From contig NZ_BCQT01000002.1 of assembly GCF_001552215.1 (NCBI RefSeq), positions 1-64,000 of the forward strand: a DNA stretch of 64,000 nt. Reading direction: 5' to 3'. Made by a program: the position numbers and the translations under genes. Source of the stretch: Actinomadura macra NBRC 14102. GTDB taxonomy: Bacteria > Actinomycetota > Actinomycetes > Streptosporangiales > Streptosporangiaceae. Position 1 is the stretch's first letter, and each line of letters opens with the position of its first letter. Shown here in pieces: positions 18,111-25,846 of this stretch. Below the pieces are notes generated by a model that searched no databases, was not told the origin of the DNA, and was given only the letters and a program-made list of their open reading frames with translations.

Positions 18111-18135
18111 GATTCTGCCATAAATGACCAGAATC
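18111..18135. promoter_or_regulatory. Inverted repeat GATTCTG-N11-CAGAATC before the LURP-one gene
   Basis: Perfect 7-bp arms with an 11-bp AT-rich spacer lie 34 bp upstream of the GTG at 18077. The spacer equals that of the dyad before the diiron gene, although the arms differ. Confidence 0.4.
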
Positions 18136-18229
18136 GGGCGGCGGATCCGCCGGGGCGCGATCCGCGGAAACCGTGCGGGGTTCCCGGGGCGCGCAAGGTC
18201 TGCGAAGACGCGCGAGAAACTGCCAGGCT

Positions 18230-18268
18230 GATCAGAGCTACCGGGGCGGTCAGAACTACCGGGGCGGT
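18230..18268. repeat. Short tandem repeat at the end of the TetR gene
   Basis: An 18-19-bp unit, GTCAGAACTACCGGGGCG, is present twice, with a third partial copy running into the TetR stop codon at 18268-18270. It is non-coding apart from the last bases. Confidence 0.6.
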
Positions 18269-18891
18269 CAGGACTCCTGGATGTGCGAGGCCAGGTAGCC
18301 GTGGATGAGGCGCTCGGCCTCGGCGAGGATCACCGGGTCGCCGTCCGGGCTACGGCGGAAGGCCATCTTCAGGACGGCGTCGCCGGCCTCCACCGCGATG
18401 GCGAGCGCGGTGGCGAGGCCCGGGGTGTCCTGGACGGCGAAGGTCTCGACGATCATCGTGCGGAGCCGGCCCGCGACGACGGCGTTGTTGTCGGCGTCGG
18501 AGTCGAGCAGGTTGACGTCCGCGACGTCCCCGAACCGCAGGACGCGGAAGCCGGGCACGGTGCGGTGCATCTCCACGAAGATGTCGATGATCGCGCCGAC
18601 CGTGTCGGACCAGTTGGCGAAGGAGCCCTCGGCGAACGTCACGGAGATCCGCTGCCCGAACACCTCCAGGTTGCGCTGGGCGAGCGCCTGCGCGACCGCG
18701 CGCTTGTCGGGAAAGAACTGGTAGACCGAGCCGATCGCCACCTCGGCGCGCTGGGCGATGCGCGTGGTGGTGAGGCCGTCGTAGCCGTCCTCGTCGAGGA
18801 TGTCCGCGCAGGCGTCGAGCATCCGCTGGACGCGTTCGGCGCTGCGGCGCTGGGCGGGGCGGCGGCGGAGCGGGGTCCGGATCTCGGTCAC
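18268..18891 (-). CDS. TetR/AcrR-family transcriptional regulator
   Basis: This 207-residue regulator has the TetR helix-turn-helix at about residues 20-65 (LDACADILDEDGYDGLTTTRIAQRAEVAIGSVYQFFP in outline: A-x-L-x-E-x-G-Y, T-T-R-I-A, GSVYQFFPDK). A helical ligand-binding domain follows. It is divergent from a GH1 glycosidase with 141 bp between the starts. The region just before that glycosidase is AT-rich (AATTTGATTCATATTTC) and could hold its operator. The start is GTG. The ligand is unknown. Confidence 0.92.
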   Translation of the reverse strand: MTEIRTPLRRRPAQRRSAERVQRMLDACADILDEDGYDGLTTTRIAQRAEVAIGSVYQFFPDKRAVAQALAQRNLEVFGQRISVTFAEGSFANWSDTVGAIIDIFVEMHRTVPGFRVLRFGDVADVNLLDSDADNNAVVAGRLRTMIVETFAVQDTPGLATALAIAVEAGDAVLKMAFRRSPDGDPVILAEAERLIHGYLASHIQES

Positions 18892-19032
18892 CGCACCATT
18901 GTCACCGAAGCCGGGTGCACGGCGTCAGCGTCTCATTGCACATCCGGTCCTCGCGGACACCCGACTCTTCCGCCGCGACCACCGGACATCCTAAAGTCCG
19001 AATTTGATTCATATTTCAAGGAGGGGAAGGAC

Positions 19033-20373
19033 ATGGGGTTGCCGGAGGGGTTCCGCTGGGGCGTCGCCACCGCCGCCTACCAGGTCGAGGGAGCGGCCGG
19101 CGAGGACGGGCGCGGCCCGTCCACCTGGGACGTGTTCTCGCACACCCCCGGCCGCGTCCGGGACGGCCACACCGGTGACGTCGCCTGCGACCATTACCAC
19201 CGGTGGCCGGAGGACGTCGCGCTGATGGCCGGTCTCGGCATCGACGCGTACCGGTTCTCGATCGCGTGGCCGCGCGTCCAGCCGTCCGGCGGCGGACCGG
19301 TGAACACGAAGGGCCTCGACTTCTACGACCGTCTCGTGGACGGCCTGCTCACAGCCGGGATCACGCCCGCCGCCACCCTCTACCACTGGGACCTCCCGCA
19401 GCCGCTGGAGGAGGCGGGCGGCTGGATGGAGCGCGACACCGCCCACCGGTTCGCCGAGTTCGCCTACCTCGCCGCCGAACGCCTCGCCGAACGCGTCGGC
19501 ATGTGGATCACCTTGAACGAGCCGGTCGTGGTCATGGCGTACGGATACGCCTTCGGCATCTACGCGCCCGGCCGCACCCTCATGCTGGACGCGCTGCCCA
19601 CCGCGCACCACCAACTCCTCGGCCACGGCCTCGCGACGACGGCGCTGCGCAGCCGCGGCGCCCGCGAGGTCGGCCTGACGAACCACTACTCGCCCGCCTG
19701 GGCGGGTGACGAGGGGTCCCCGGACGACCTGCGCGCCGCGTCCGCCTTCGACACGCTCATGAACCGTCTGTTCACCGACCCCGTCCTGCGCGGCGCCTAT
19801 CCCGATGTGACCGGGCTCGGCGTGCCCGACATGTCGGCGTTCGTGCGTCCCGAGGATCTGGCGGTCATCGCCGCGCCCCTCGACTTCCTCGGCGTGAACT
19901 ACTACCAGCCGACCCGCGTCCACGCGCCGTCCGAGGGCGGTCCGCTGCCCTTCGACATGGTCGACATCACCGAATACCCGCGGACGGGGTCGGGCTGGCC
20001 GATCGTCCCGGACGCGCTTCTCGCGCTGTTGCGCGACCTGCGCGACCGGTACCGGACGACGCTTCCGCCGCTGTACATCACCGAGAACGGCGCCGCGTTC
20101 CCGGACGAGGTCGGCCCGGACGGAACGGTCGACGACCTGCCCCGCATCGCGTTCCTGGACGCCCACATCACCGCAATGCGGACCGCGATCGACGAGGAGG
20201 GCATCGACATCCGCGGCTACTTCGCCTGGTCGCTCCTCGACAATTTCGAATGGGCCGAGGGCTATCATCCGCGCTTCGGGCTCGTCCATGTCGACTACGA
20301 GACGCAGAAACGCACACCGAAGAGGTCCTACGGCTGGTTCCGTGACCTGATCGCGAACGACCCGTCCCGGTAG
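19033..20373 (+). CDS. Glycoside hydrolase family 1 (beta-glucosidase type)
   Basis: This 446-residue retaining glycosidase is of normal GH1 length. The start motif is GFRWGVATAAYQVEGA, the acid/base glutamate is Glu163 in TLNEP, and the nucleophile is Glu351 in ITENGAAF. The late FAWSLLDNFEWAEGY supplies the substrate-binding Trp/Glu. No signal peptide is present, so it acts on imported or intracellular glycosides, probably beta-glucosides or galactosides. The ATG at 19033 has GGAGGGGAAGG upstream; the longer open frame reaching back through the TetR gene is not real. No sugar transporter is adjacent. The divergent TetR gene may regulate it. Confidence 0.95.
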   Translation: MGLPEGFRWGVATAAYQVEGAAGEDGRGPSTWDVFSHTPGRVRDGHTGDVACDHYHRWPEDVALMAGLGIDAYRFSIAWPRVQPSGGGPVNTKGLDFYDRLVDGLLTAGITPAATLYHWDLPQPLEEAGGWMERDTAHRFAEFAYLAAERLAERVGMWITLNEPVVVMAYGYAFGIYAPGRTLMLDALPTAHHQLLGHGLATTALRSRGAREVGLTNHYSPAWAGDEGSPDDLRAASAFDTLMNRLFTDPVLRGAYPDVTGLGVPDMSAFVRPEDLAVIAAPLDFLGVNYYQPTRVHAPSEGGPLPFDMVDITEYPRTGSGWPIVPDALLALLRDLRDRYRTTLPPLYITENGAAFPDEVGPDGTVDDLPRIAFLDAHITAMRTAIDEEGIDIRGYFAWSLLDNFEWAEGYHPRFGLVHVDYETQKRTPKRSYGWFRDLIANDPSR

Positions 20374-20507
20374 GCGTCCAAGCGCCGGCCGCCACCACCG
20401 CAGGCGAGCGGCATGGGCAGGAGCGGCATGGGCAGGAGCGGCAATGTCGGGACCGCTGGGGCCCACTCCGGGCCGGCCGAATTCACGGGCGGTGGAAGGA
20501 TGGCGTC

Positions 20508-20789
20508 ATGGAGTCGCTGGAGGAGGTCAGGGCGCGGATCGACGCGCTCGACGGAGAGCTGGTGCGGTTGCTCGCCGAGCGGCAGGAGCTGGTGAAGGCC
20601 GCCGCCGCGTTCAAGAAGGACGAGCAGGCCGTCCGCGCCCCCGACCGGGTCGAGCGGGTCGTCGCGTTGGCACGCGAGCGCGCCGAGACGGCGGGGCTGG
20701 CGCCGGAGGTCGCCGACGCGGTGTGGCGGTCGATGATCGGCGCCTTCATCGAGCTGGAGATCACCGAGCACGCCGCGCGGGAAGCCTGA
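20508..20789 (+). CDS. Chorismate mutase (AroQ type)
   Basis: This 93-residue all-helical enzyme converts chorismate to prephenate for Phe/Tyr synthesis. The pattern RARIDALDGELVRLLAERQELV, then RAPDRVERV and later a Glu-rich helix, is typical of monofunctional AroQ proteins of actinomycetes. The ATG has GGAAGGATGG upstream. A tandem pair of GGCATGGGCAGGAGC lies 70-100 bp upstream at 20410-20439. It stands 100 bp before a protein kinase gene on the same strand, with no functional link evident. Confidence 0.93.
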   Translation: MESLEEVRARIDALDGELVRLLAERQELVKAAAAFKKDEQAVRAPDRVERVVALARERAETAGLAPEVADAVWRSMIGAFIELEITEHAAREA

Positions 20790-20889
20790 GCGACCCGCGG
20801 ACGCGGCCGCTGCGGTGGGAGGACCGGGGACGGGTCCCCGTCTGCACGGATAGTCTGCTTTCGCCCTTTCCCAGGTGGAGGTCTCCGCG

Positions 20890-22602
20890 ATGCCCGATCC
20901 CCGTCCGCTGCGCCCGAACGACCCGCCCGAACTCGGCGGATTCCGGTTGACGGGACGGATCGGTGAGGGCGCCCAGGGAACCGTCTACGCGGGCGAATCC
21001 GACACCGGCGAGCGCGTCGCGGTGAAGCTGCTGCATGCCGAGCTCGACGGCGACGAGCAGGCCCGCCTCTACTTCGAGCGGGAGCTGGCCACGGCCCGGC
21101 AGGTCGCCCCGTTCTGCACCGCCCGGATCATCGCCGCGCGGGCGGACGGCGACGCGCCGTACATCGTCAGCGAGTACATCGACGGGCCGTCGCTGCGGCA
21201 GCTCGTCGCCGAGCGCGGGGTGCTGCCCGCGGACGAGCTGGTCCGGCTCGCCATCGGCACCGCGACGGCGCTGGCCGCGATCCATGAGGCGGGCGTCGTC
21301 CACCGCGACTTCAAACCGGCCAATGTGCTGCTCGGCCCGGACGGCCCGAAGGTCATCGACTTCGGTGTCGCGCGGCCGCTGGAGGCCACGTCGGCGACGC
21401 TGACCGGGGCGATCGGAACGCCCGCCTTCATGGCGCCCGAGCAGGTCGCGGGGACGTCCGGCGGCCCGCCGCTGGACATGTTCGCATGGGGCTGCACGAT
21501 GGCCTACGCAGCGAACGGGGTCCCGCCGTTCGGCCACGACTCGATCCCGGCCACGATGCACCGGATCCTGCACGCCGAACCGGAGCTGGGGGCGCTCGGC
21601 GGCGACCTGCGCGAGCTGGTCGCGGCCTGCCTGGGCAAGGATCCCGCGCGGCGGCCCACGGCGGTGCAGGTGCTGACGCGGCTGCTCGGCCTGCGGACCG
21701 GCGAGAACCTTCTGGCGGAAGGGACGTCGGCCGCGGCGACGCTGACCCCCGCCGTCCGCACCGTCCCGGCGCCGCGCCTCCAGCCGCCGATCACCCCGGC
21801 GCCGCCCTCGCCGCCCGTCTTCCCCGCCCCACCTTTCGGAGGGCCGCCCCCGGGGCGGCCTCCCGGTCGGCGGGGCCGGGTCCTCGCGGTCACCGGCGCG
21901 GCGGCCGGCGTCGTCCTGCTCGCGGGGGCCACGACCGCCGCGGTGCTGCTTCGCAGCGACAGCGGCGACACCAACGACCGTGCGACGACCAGCGCGAACA
22001 CGACCAGGCCCGTGACACGGCAGACGCCCGGCGCGGGGTGCGCCTACCTGCCCTCGACCGGTTCGGAGATGAAGGACGTCGGGACACCGCCGACCAGTGC
22101 AGCCGACCGCGGCCCCGTCCGCGCCACCGTCAAGACCAACCTCGGCACCATCGAGATGGAACTCGACGGGGCCAAGGCGCCGTGCACCGTGAACTCGATC
22201 GTCTATCTGGCGGGCAAGGCGTTCTACGACAACACCTCGTGCCACCGCCTCTCGACCAACGCCGCTCTCAAGGTTCTCCAGTGCGGCGACCCGTCCGGCA
22301 CCGGCACCGGCGGGCCCGCCTACCGTTTCGGTACGGAGAACACGAGCGGCGTGCAGTACACCCGGGGCGTCGTCGCCATGGCCCGTGCGGAGGATCCGGA
22401 CAGCAACGGCAGCCAGTTCTTCATCCTCTATGGCGACTCCCCGAGCCTGCCCAAGACGTATACGGTCTTCGGCCGCATCACGTCGGGGATGGCGATCATC
22501 GACGACGTCGCCGCGGCCGGTCCGCGCGCGGGCCTGAGCGACGATGACGGCCCGCCGAAGAAGAAGATCACCATCACGGAGTTCCGCACGACCCCGGGAT
22601 GA
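20890..22602 (+). CDS. Transmembrane Ser/Thr protein kinase fused to an extracellular cyclophilin
   Basis: This 570-residue receptor-like kinase has its kinase domain at residues 18-270: glycine loop GEGAQGTVY, catalytic Lys46, HRDFKPAN with Asp140, DFG at 158-160 and APE in GTPAFMAPEQ. A Pro-rich juxtamembrane stretch leads to one transmembrane helix at about 330-354. Outside the membrane, residues about 410-567 form a cyclophilin-type peptidyl-prolyl isomerase. It has NLGTIEMELDGAKAPCTVNS, the catalytic-arginine motif CHRL (Arg453), LQCGDP (Gln464) and NGSQFFILY. Actinobacterial receptor kinases usually carry PASTA, beta-propeller or other sensors; an isomerase as sensor domain is unusual. 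The ATG at 20890 has GGAGG upstream. Its 3' end overlaps the convergent sigma gene by 29 bp. Confidence 0.93.
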   Translation: MPDPRPLRPNDPPELGGFRLTGRIGEGAQGTVYAGESDTGERVAVKLLHAELDGDEQARLYFERELATARQVAPFCTARIIAARADGDAPYIVSEYIDGPSLRQLVAERGVLPADELVRLAIGTATALAAIHEAGVVHRDFKPANVLLGPDGPKVIDFGVARPLEATSATLTGAIGTPAFMAPEQVAGTSGGPPLDMFAWGCTMAYAANGVPPFGHDSIPATMHRILHAEPELGALGGDLRELVAACLGKDPARRPTAVQVLTRLLGLRTGENLLAEGTSAAATLTPAVRTVPAPRLQPPITPAPPSPPVFPAPPFGGPPPGRPPGRRGRVLAVTGAAAGVVLLAGATTAAVLLRSDSGDTNDRATTSANTTRPVTRQTPGAGCAYLPSTGSEMKDVGTPPTSAADRGPVRATVKTNLGTIEMELDGAKAPCTVNSIVYLAGKAFYDNTSCHRLSTNAALKVLQCGDPSGTGTGGPAYRFGTENTSGVQYTRGVVAMARAEDPDSNGSQFFILYGDSPSLPKTYTVFGRITSGMAIIDDVAAAGPRAGLSDDDGPPKKKITITEFRTTPG

Positions 22603-23461
22603 CGGCGAGGTCGAGCGCGCGAAGCCGGTCAGGGTCGCCGACGACGTCGATCGCCGCGACGCGCTCGCCGTCGATCCGCAGTCGGAGGACGATCTGGAGC
22701 CGCCCCCGCGGCGCGACGACCACCCCGGGCACGCCGTTGATCAGGGCGGGCCGGGCGAACCGGGCACGGGCGGCGTTGCCGCGCGTCTCCTCGGCGATGT
22801 GCCGGGCGCCGCGCAGTTCGGTCGTCGCGCCCGCGACGGCCCGGTCCGTCCGGCGGACGACGTCCGGGGCCAGCACCGCGAGGAGCGCGTCCAGGTCACC
22901 GGCGCGGGACGCCGCGAGGAACGCCTCCACGACCTCCCGCTGCCGGGCGAGGTCGGCCACCGGCGCCGCGGGCGTGCCGTGGACGCGGGCACGCGCGCGG
23001 CTCGCCAGCTTCTTCGCGGCGACGGGCGATCGGCCGACGATCCCGGCGATCTCCGCGAACGGCACGGCGAACAGGTCGTGCAGGACGAACGCGACACGCT
23101 CCGCAGGGCCGAGCCTGTCCAGGACGACGAGCAGCGCGAGCCCGACGGAGTCCGCCAGCACCGCCTCGTCCTCGGGGTCGGCCGCGTCGCTCGCGACCGT
23201 CTCAAGGCCGGCCAGTTCGGCGGGCTCCTCACCGCGGCGGCGCCGCGACCGCAGCAGGTCGAGGCAGACCCGGCCGACGATCGTGGTCAGCCAGCCGGGC
23301 ACGTTGGCGACGCCGGCCGTGCCCGCGCGGCTGGCGCGCAGCCAGGTCTCCTGGACCGCGTCGTCCGCCTCGTCCGCCGATCCGAGCATGCGAAAGGCGA
23401 CCGCCCGTAGATGCCCGCGGCACCGCTCGAAGTGCGCGGCGAGTTCAGCCTGATCGTCCAT
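22574..23461 (-). CDS. ECF41-type RNA polymerase sigma factor with SnoaL-like C-terminal domain
   Basis: This 295-residue protein has sigma region 2 (HLRAVAFRMLGSADEADDAVQETWLR) and a region 2/4 linker WLTTIVGRVCLDLLRSR. Region 4 reads AFVLHDLFAVPFAEIAGIVGRSPVAAKKLASRAR, and a roughly 110-residue SnoaL-like extension ends the protein. The C-terminal INGVPGVVV corresponds to the NGxPG motif of group ECF41, where the extension tunes sigma activity instead of a separate anti-sigma factor. These sigma factors usually activate an adjacent oxidoreductase-type gene. Here an azoreductase is divergent, with a matching promoter motif 2 bp beyond the sigma start codon. The start is ATG. Confidence 0.92.
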   Translation of the reverse strand: MDDQAELAAHFERCRGHLRAVAFRMLGSADEADDAVQETWLRASRAGTAGVANVPGWLTTIVGRVCLDLLRSRRRRGEEPAELAGLETVASDAADPEDEAVLADSVGLALLVVLDRLGPAERVAFVLHDLFAVPFAEIAGIVGRSPVAAKKLASRARARVHGTPAAPVADLARQREVVEAFLAASRAGDLDALLAVLAPDVVRRTDRAVAGATTELRGARHIAEETRGNAARARFARPALINGVPGVVVAPRGRLQIVLRLRIDGERVAAIDVVGDPDRLRALDLAVIPGSCGTP

Positions 23462-23462
23462 C

Positions 23463-23489
23463 GGTCACCATCCCTGGTCACGTGCCGTC
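23463..23489 (+). promoter_or_regulatory. Candidate ECF41 promoter for the azoreductase
   Basis: GGTCACC, 16 bp, then CGTC. The known ECF41 promoter is TGTCACA-N16-CGTC, so the spacing and the -10 are exact and the -35 matches in 5 of 7 bases. It lies 45-71 bp upstream of the azoreductase GTG, exactly where a target promoter of the divergent sigma factor is expected. Confidence 0.55.
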
Positions 23490-23533
23490 ATATCAGTGAG
23501 GAGAACGACGCACGAGAACGACAGGAGACCGAT

Positions 23534-24220
23534 GTGACCATCCTAGGGGCGTCCTTGCTGCACCTGGATTCCAGCCATTCCGGCGACTCGATCACCCGGC
23601 GGCTGACCGCACGGTACGCGGACGTCTGGCGGAAGGCGCACGGGTCGTCCGATTACCGCTACCGGGATCTCGCCGCCGATCCCGTTCCGCTGGTCGCCCC
23701 GGCCTACTGCGCCCTGGGACGGCGTACCGAACGCCATGGCCTCGTCCCGCCGGACAAGGTGGAGGCCCTGACCGAGAACGCGGAGGAGGAACGGGAATGG
23801 GCACTGACCCTGCCGCTGGTCACGGAGATACTGGCCGCCGGCACCGTGCTGATCGGCGCCCCCATGTACAACTTCTCGGTGACCGCCTCGCTGAAGGCGT
23901 GGATAGACCGGGTGACCTTTCCCGGGGCGTTCACCGATCCCGACTCGGGGACGAGCCTGCTCAAGGACACCCGCGTCGTGGTGGTCACCGCACGCGGCGG
24001 CGCCTACGGTCCCGGCACGCCGCGGGAGGGTTTCGACTTCCAGGCGCCCTATCTGCGGGCCTATTTCGGCAATCTCGGGGTGGCGGCGGAGAACCTGGAA
24101 CTCGTCCACGCCGAGATGACCCTTGCCTGGCTCGTGCCGGAACTCGCGCGTTTCCAGGACGCGGCGGAGCGTTCGCTGGCGGCGGCCGAAGCCAAGGTCA
24201 CCGCGCTGGCGGCCGCCTGA
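23534..24220 (+). CDS. FMN-dependent NADH-azoreductase / flavodoxin-like oxidoreductase
   Basis: This 228-residue flavodoxin-fold enzyme is of the AzoR/NQO type. The N-terminal phosphate-binding loop follows the first strand (ASLLHLDSSHSGDS), and PMYNFSVTASLKAWIDRVTFPG forms the FMN-binding loop. VVVTARGG and a late dimer helix follow. It reduces azo dyes or quinones with NAD(P)H in the cytoplasm. The GTG at 23534 is preceded by AGGAG; an ATG two bases earlier is out of frame. It is divergent from the ECF41 sigma gene and probably its target, suggesting a response to electrophile or redox stress. Confidence 0.9.
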   Translation: MTILGASLLHLDSSHSGDSITRRLTARYADVWRKAHGSSDYRYRDLAADPVPLVAPAYCALGRRTERHGLVPPDKVEALTENAEEEREWALTLPLVTEILAAGTVLIGAPMYNFSVTASLKAWIDRVTFPGAFTDPDSGTSLLKDTRVVVVTARGGAYGPGTPREGFDFQAPYLRAYFGNLGVAAENLELVHAEMTLAWLVPELARFQDAAERSLAAAEAKVTALAAA

Positions 24221-24437
24221 TCGCGCCGGCTTTGCGCATGGTCGTCCCAGCACGGGACGGCTCCTTCCTCGGGACGCGCGGCCCTCCCCGCGTCCCGATG
24301 CCACCGGGCACCGCGGACGGTCGGAGCCCTTCGCCGGGCAGTCGACGTTTCCTTTCTGCTAAAGCCTGGCACCGGCTTGCGGTTCGTGGCCGGACGGGAG
24401 CAGTCTTGGCTGATCGGTCGCCGGGGCGGGAGGGCGC

Positions 24438-24764
24438 ATGGACGACCCGCACATCCATGTCGAGGCCAAGGTGATCCACCGCGACGCCGCCGTCCGCGAC
24501 CTGATGGCGTCCACGTTCGGCCTGGCCGGTGATCTGCCGAGCCAGGTCACCGCGGGGTGCGGGCTGCGCGTGCCGTATGCCATGACCTCCCCGTCCCCCG
24601 GCAGCGTGACCTGCCTCGCCTGTCGCGAGCACGCGCGGCGTGAGCACCTGCGGTTCGCGGAGCAGGTCGAACGGTTGAGCCGCATGCCCGGTTCGGTCGT
24701 CGGCTTCGACCAGGCGAAACTGGCCGCGGACAAGCATCGCGACCTCGCCGAGAGGTTCTCCTGA
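24438..24764 (+). CDS. Small cysteine-containing hypothetical protein
   Basis: This 108-residue protein is not assigned to a family. Cys41 and a CxxC pair (Cys59, Cys62), followed by His64 and His70 in CREHARREH, suggest a small zinc site. The middle reads GCGLRVPYAMTSPSPGSVTCLAC and the C-terminal third is helical and charged. The ATG has GGGAGGGCGC in front. Frames open on the opposite strand here look like shadows, with basic Arg/Pro-rich composition. It stands alone. Confidence 0.6.
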   Translation: MDDPHIHVEAKVIHRDAAVRDLMASTFGLAGDLPSQVTAGCGLRVPYAMTSPSPGSVTCLACREHARREHLRFAEQVERLSRMPGSVVGFDQAKLAADKHRDLAERFS

Positions 24765-24873
24765 GCGAACGGGTCGGCGCGTCCCGACCATAGCCGTGAG
24801 ACCTGCTGCCACGTCTTACGTCCCCGCGGCATGACCCCGTCGTCCAGAGAACCGCCGGGCGCCTGACACGCCC

Positions 24874-24930
24874 CTACAGCGCGGTCAGGCACGCATTGGT
24901 CGCGATCCTGTACAGCCAGGTCCGCGCTGA
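24874..24930 (-). pseudogene. Relic of an ECF sigma factor gene (region 2.4)
   Basis: A short minus-strand frame reads ARTWLYRIATNACLTAL and then stops. This is the conserved region 2.4 segment of ECF sigma factors (typically VRTWLYRIATNxCLDAL). Nothing matching the rest of a sigma factor can be found on either side. It is best explained as the remnant of a deleted gene. Confidence 0.45.
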
Positions 24931-25007
24931 GGCGCGCGTGACCTGTGGACCTGCGGAATCGACCTTGGTAGCTATCCCCGGGCATCCGCGCGGGGGAGCC
25001 TCGGCGT

Positions 25008-25241
25008 ATGAACGATCCGAAGTCATATGACGGGCTGTCCGGGCTGGTCTTCTTCCTCGGGGTCTACGAGGGCGTGGTGCCGTTCGTGGCGAGGCTGTGG
25101 GACGGCAAGCCGCTGCTGTCCCTGCCGGCTCGGCTGCCCGGTCCCGCCTGGTGGATCGTGTCGACGGCGGTGCTCGTGGTGGGGTTCCTGCTGCTGTGGT
25201 GGATCGACGTCGCGAAGAAGCGCCGCTTTCCCGACGCCTAG
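25008..25241 (+). CDS. Small two-helix membrane protein
   Basis: This 77-residue protein has a hydrophobic N-terminal segment (LSGLVFFLGVYEGVVPFVARLW) and a clear second helix (WWIVSTAVLVVGFLLLWWI), ending in a basic KKRR tail. No family is recognised. The ATG has GGGGAG at good spacing. Downstream, 74 bp separate it from the convergent GyrI-like gene. Confidence 0.65.
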   Translation: MNDPKSYDGLSGLVFFLGVYEGVVPFVARLWDGKPLLSLPARLPGPAWWIVSTAVLVVGFLLLWWIDVAKKRRFPDA

Positions 25242-25315
25242 TGCGCCAACCACGCGCGAAGGCGGTTCCCCAGGCGGGACAGGGCGCGGGCGACGCGCGC
25301 CTCGGCCGGGGTCTC

Positions 25316-25846
25316 CTACCGGACGGGCTGGCGGAGGATCGTGCGCATCTTCTCGGGGTCGGTCTCGCTCGGGTCGGAGAGGTAGATCTCGTGGTGCAGG
25401 CCGTTCTGGACGAGCCCTTCCGCCTCCATGAACGCGGCCATCCGGGCGAGGCTGGCGGGCTCGTCCGAGTAGGCGCCGCAGTGCAGCATCTGCACGCAGC
25501 GGCCCTCGGTGAACGTCACCTGCTGGACACGCGCCGCGGCCGGAACACCGGAACGGACCTCTTCCCTGGCCTGGTCGACCGAGCCCGTTTCATCCGGAAG
25601 GCGCAAGAACAGGTGCCACCGCCACTCCTCACGGGGGACGTCGAACGGCGAGCGCTCGTCCTCGACCCACCAGCGGCCCTCCAGCGGCACCATGGGCGCG
25701 CCGAGCGCCCCCATCACCGCGTACAGGGCGGCGACGCTCGCGCCGTAGGCCGCACCTCCCGGCTCCCCGCGCCCGGAGACCGCCAGCCCCGAGACCGGGC
25801 CGAACTCCGCCAGTTCCGGCTCCGCGGCCGCGTCGTACCAGTTCAT
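25316..25846 (-). CDS. GyrI-like small-molecule-binding protein
   Basis: This 176-residue protein has the GyrI-like/SOUL fold seen in TipA-type proteins. It opens with a strand-rich half (AVSGRGEPGGAAYGASVAALYAVMGALG), then a core with WWVEDER and WRWHLFLRLPDE, and a C-terminal QMLHCGAYSDEPASLARM motif typical of GyrI-like domains, where the conserved Glu lies in the ligand pocket. Its ATG overlaps the stop of the upstream MerR gene by one base (TGATG), so the two are translationally coupled. It may bind or hydrolyse the same ligand that the MerR protein senses. Confidence 0.82.
   Translation of the reverse strand: MNWYDAAAEPELAEFGPVSGLAVSGRGEPGGAAYGASVAALYAVMGALGAPMVPLEGRWWVEDERSPFDVPREEWRWHLFLRLPDETGSVDQAREEVRSGVPAAARVQQVTFTEGRCVQMLHCGAYSDEPASLARMAAFMEAEGLVQNGLHHEIYLSDPSETDPEKMRTILRQPVR

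Noticed and set aside
18283..19032. N-terminal extension of the GH1 gene running back over the TetR gene
   Set aside because: It is antisense to TetR; the GH1 start at 19033 has a strong binding site and the normal family N-terminus.
24359..24985. Minus-strand frames opposite the small cysteine protein
   Set aside because: Basic, repetitive composition and no start signal. Only the short sigma-like piece at 24874-24930 was kept as a relic.
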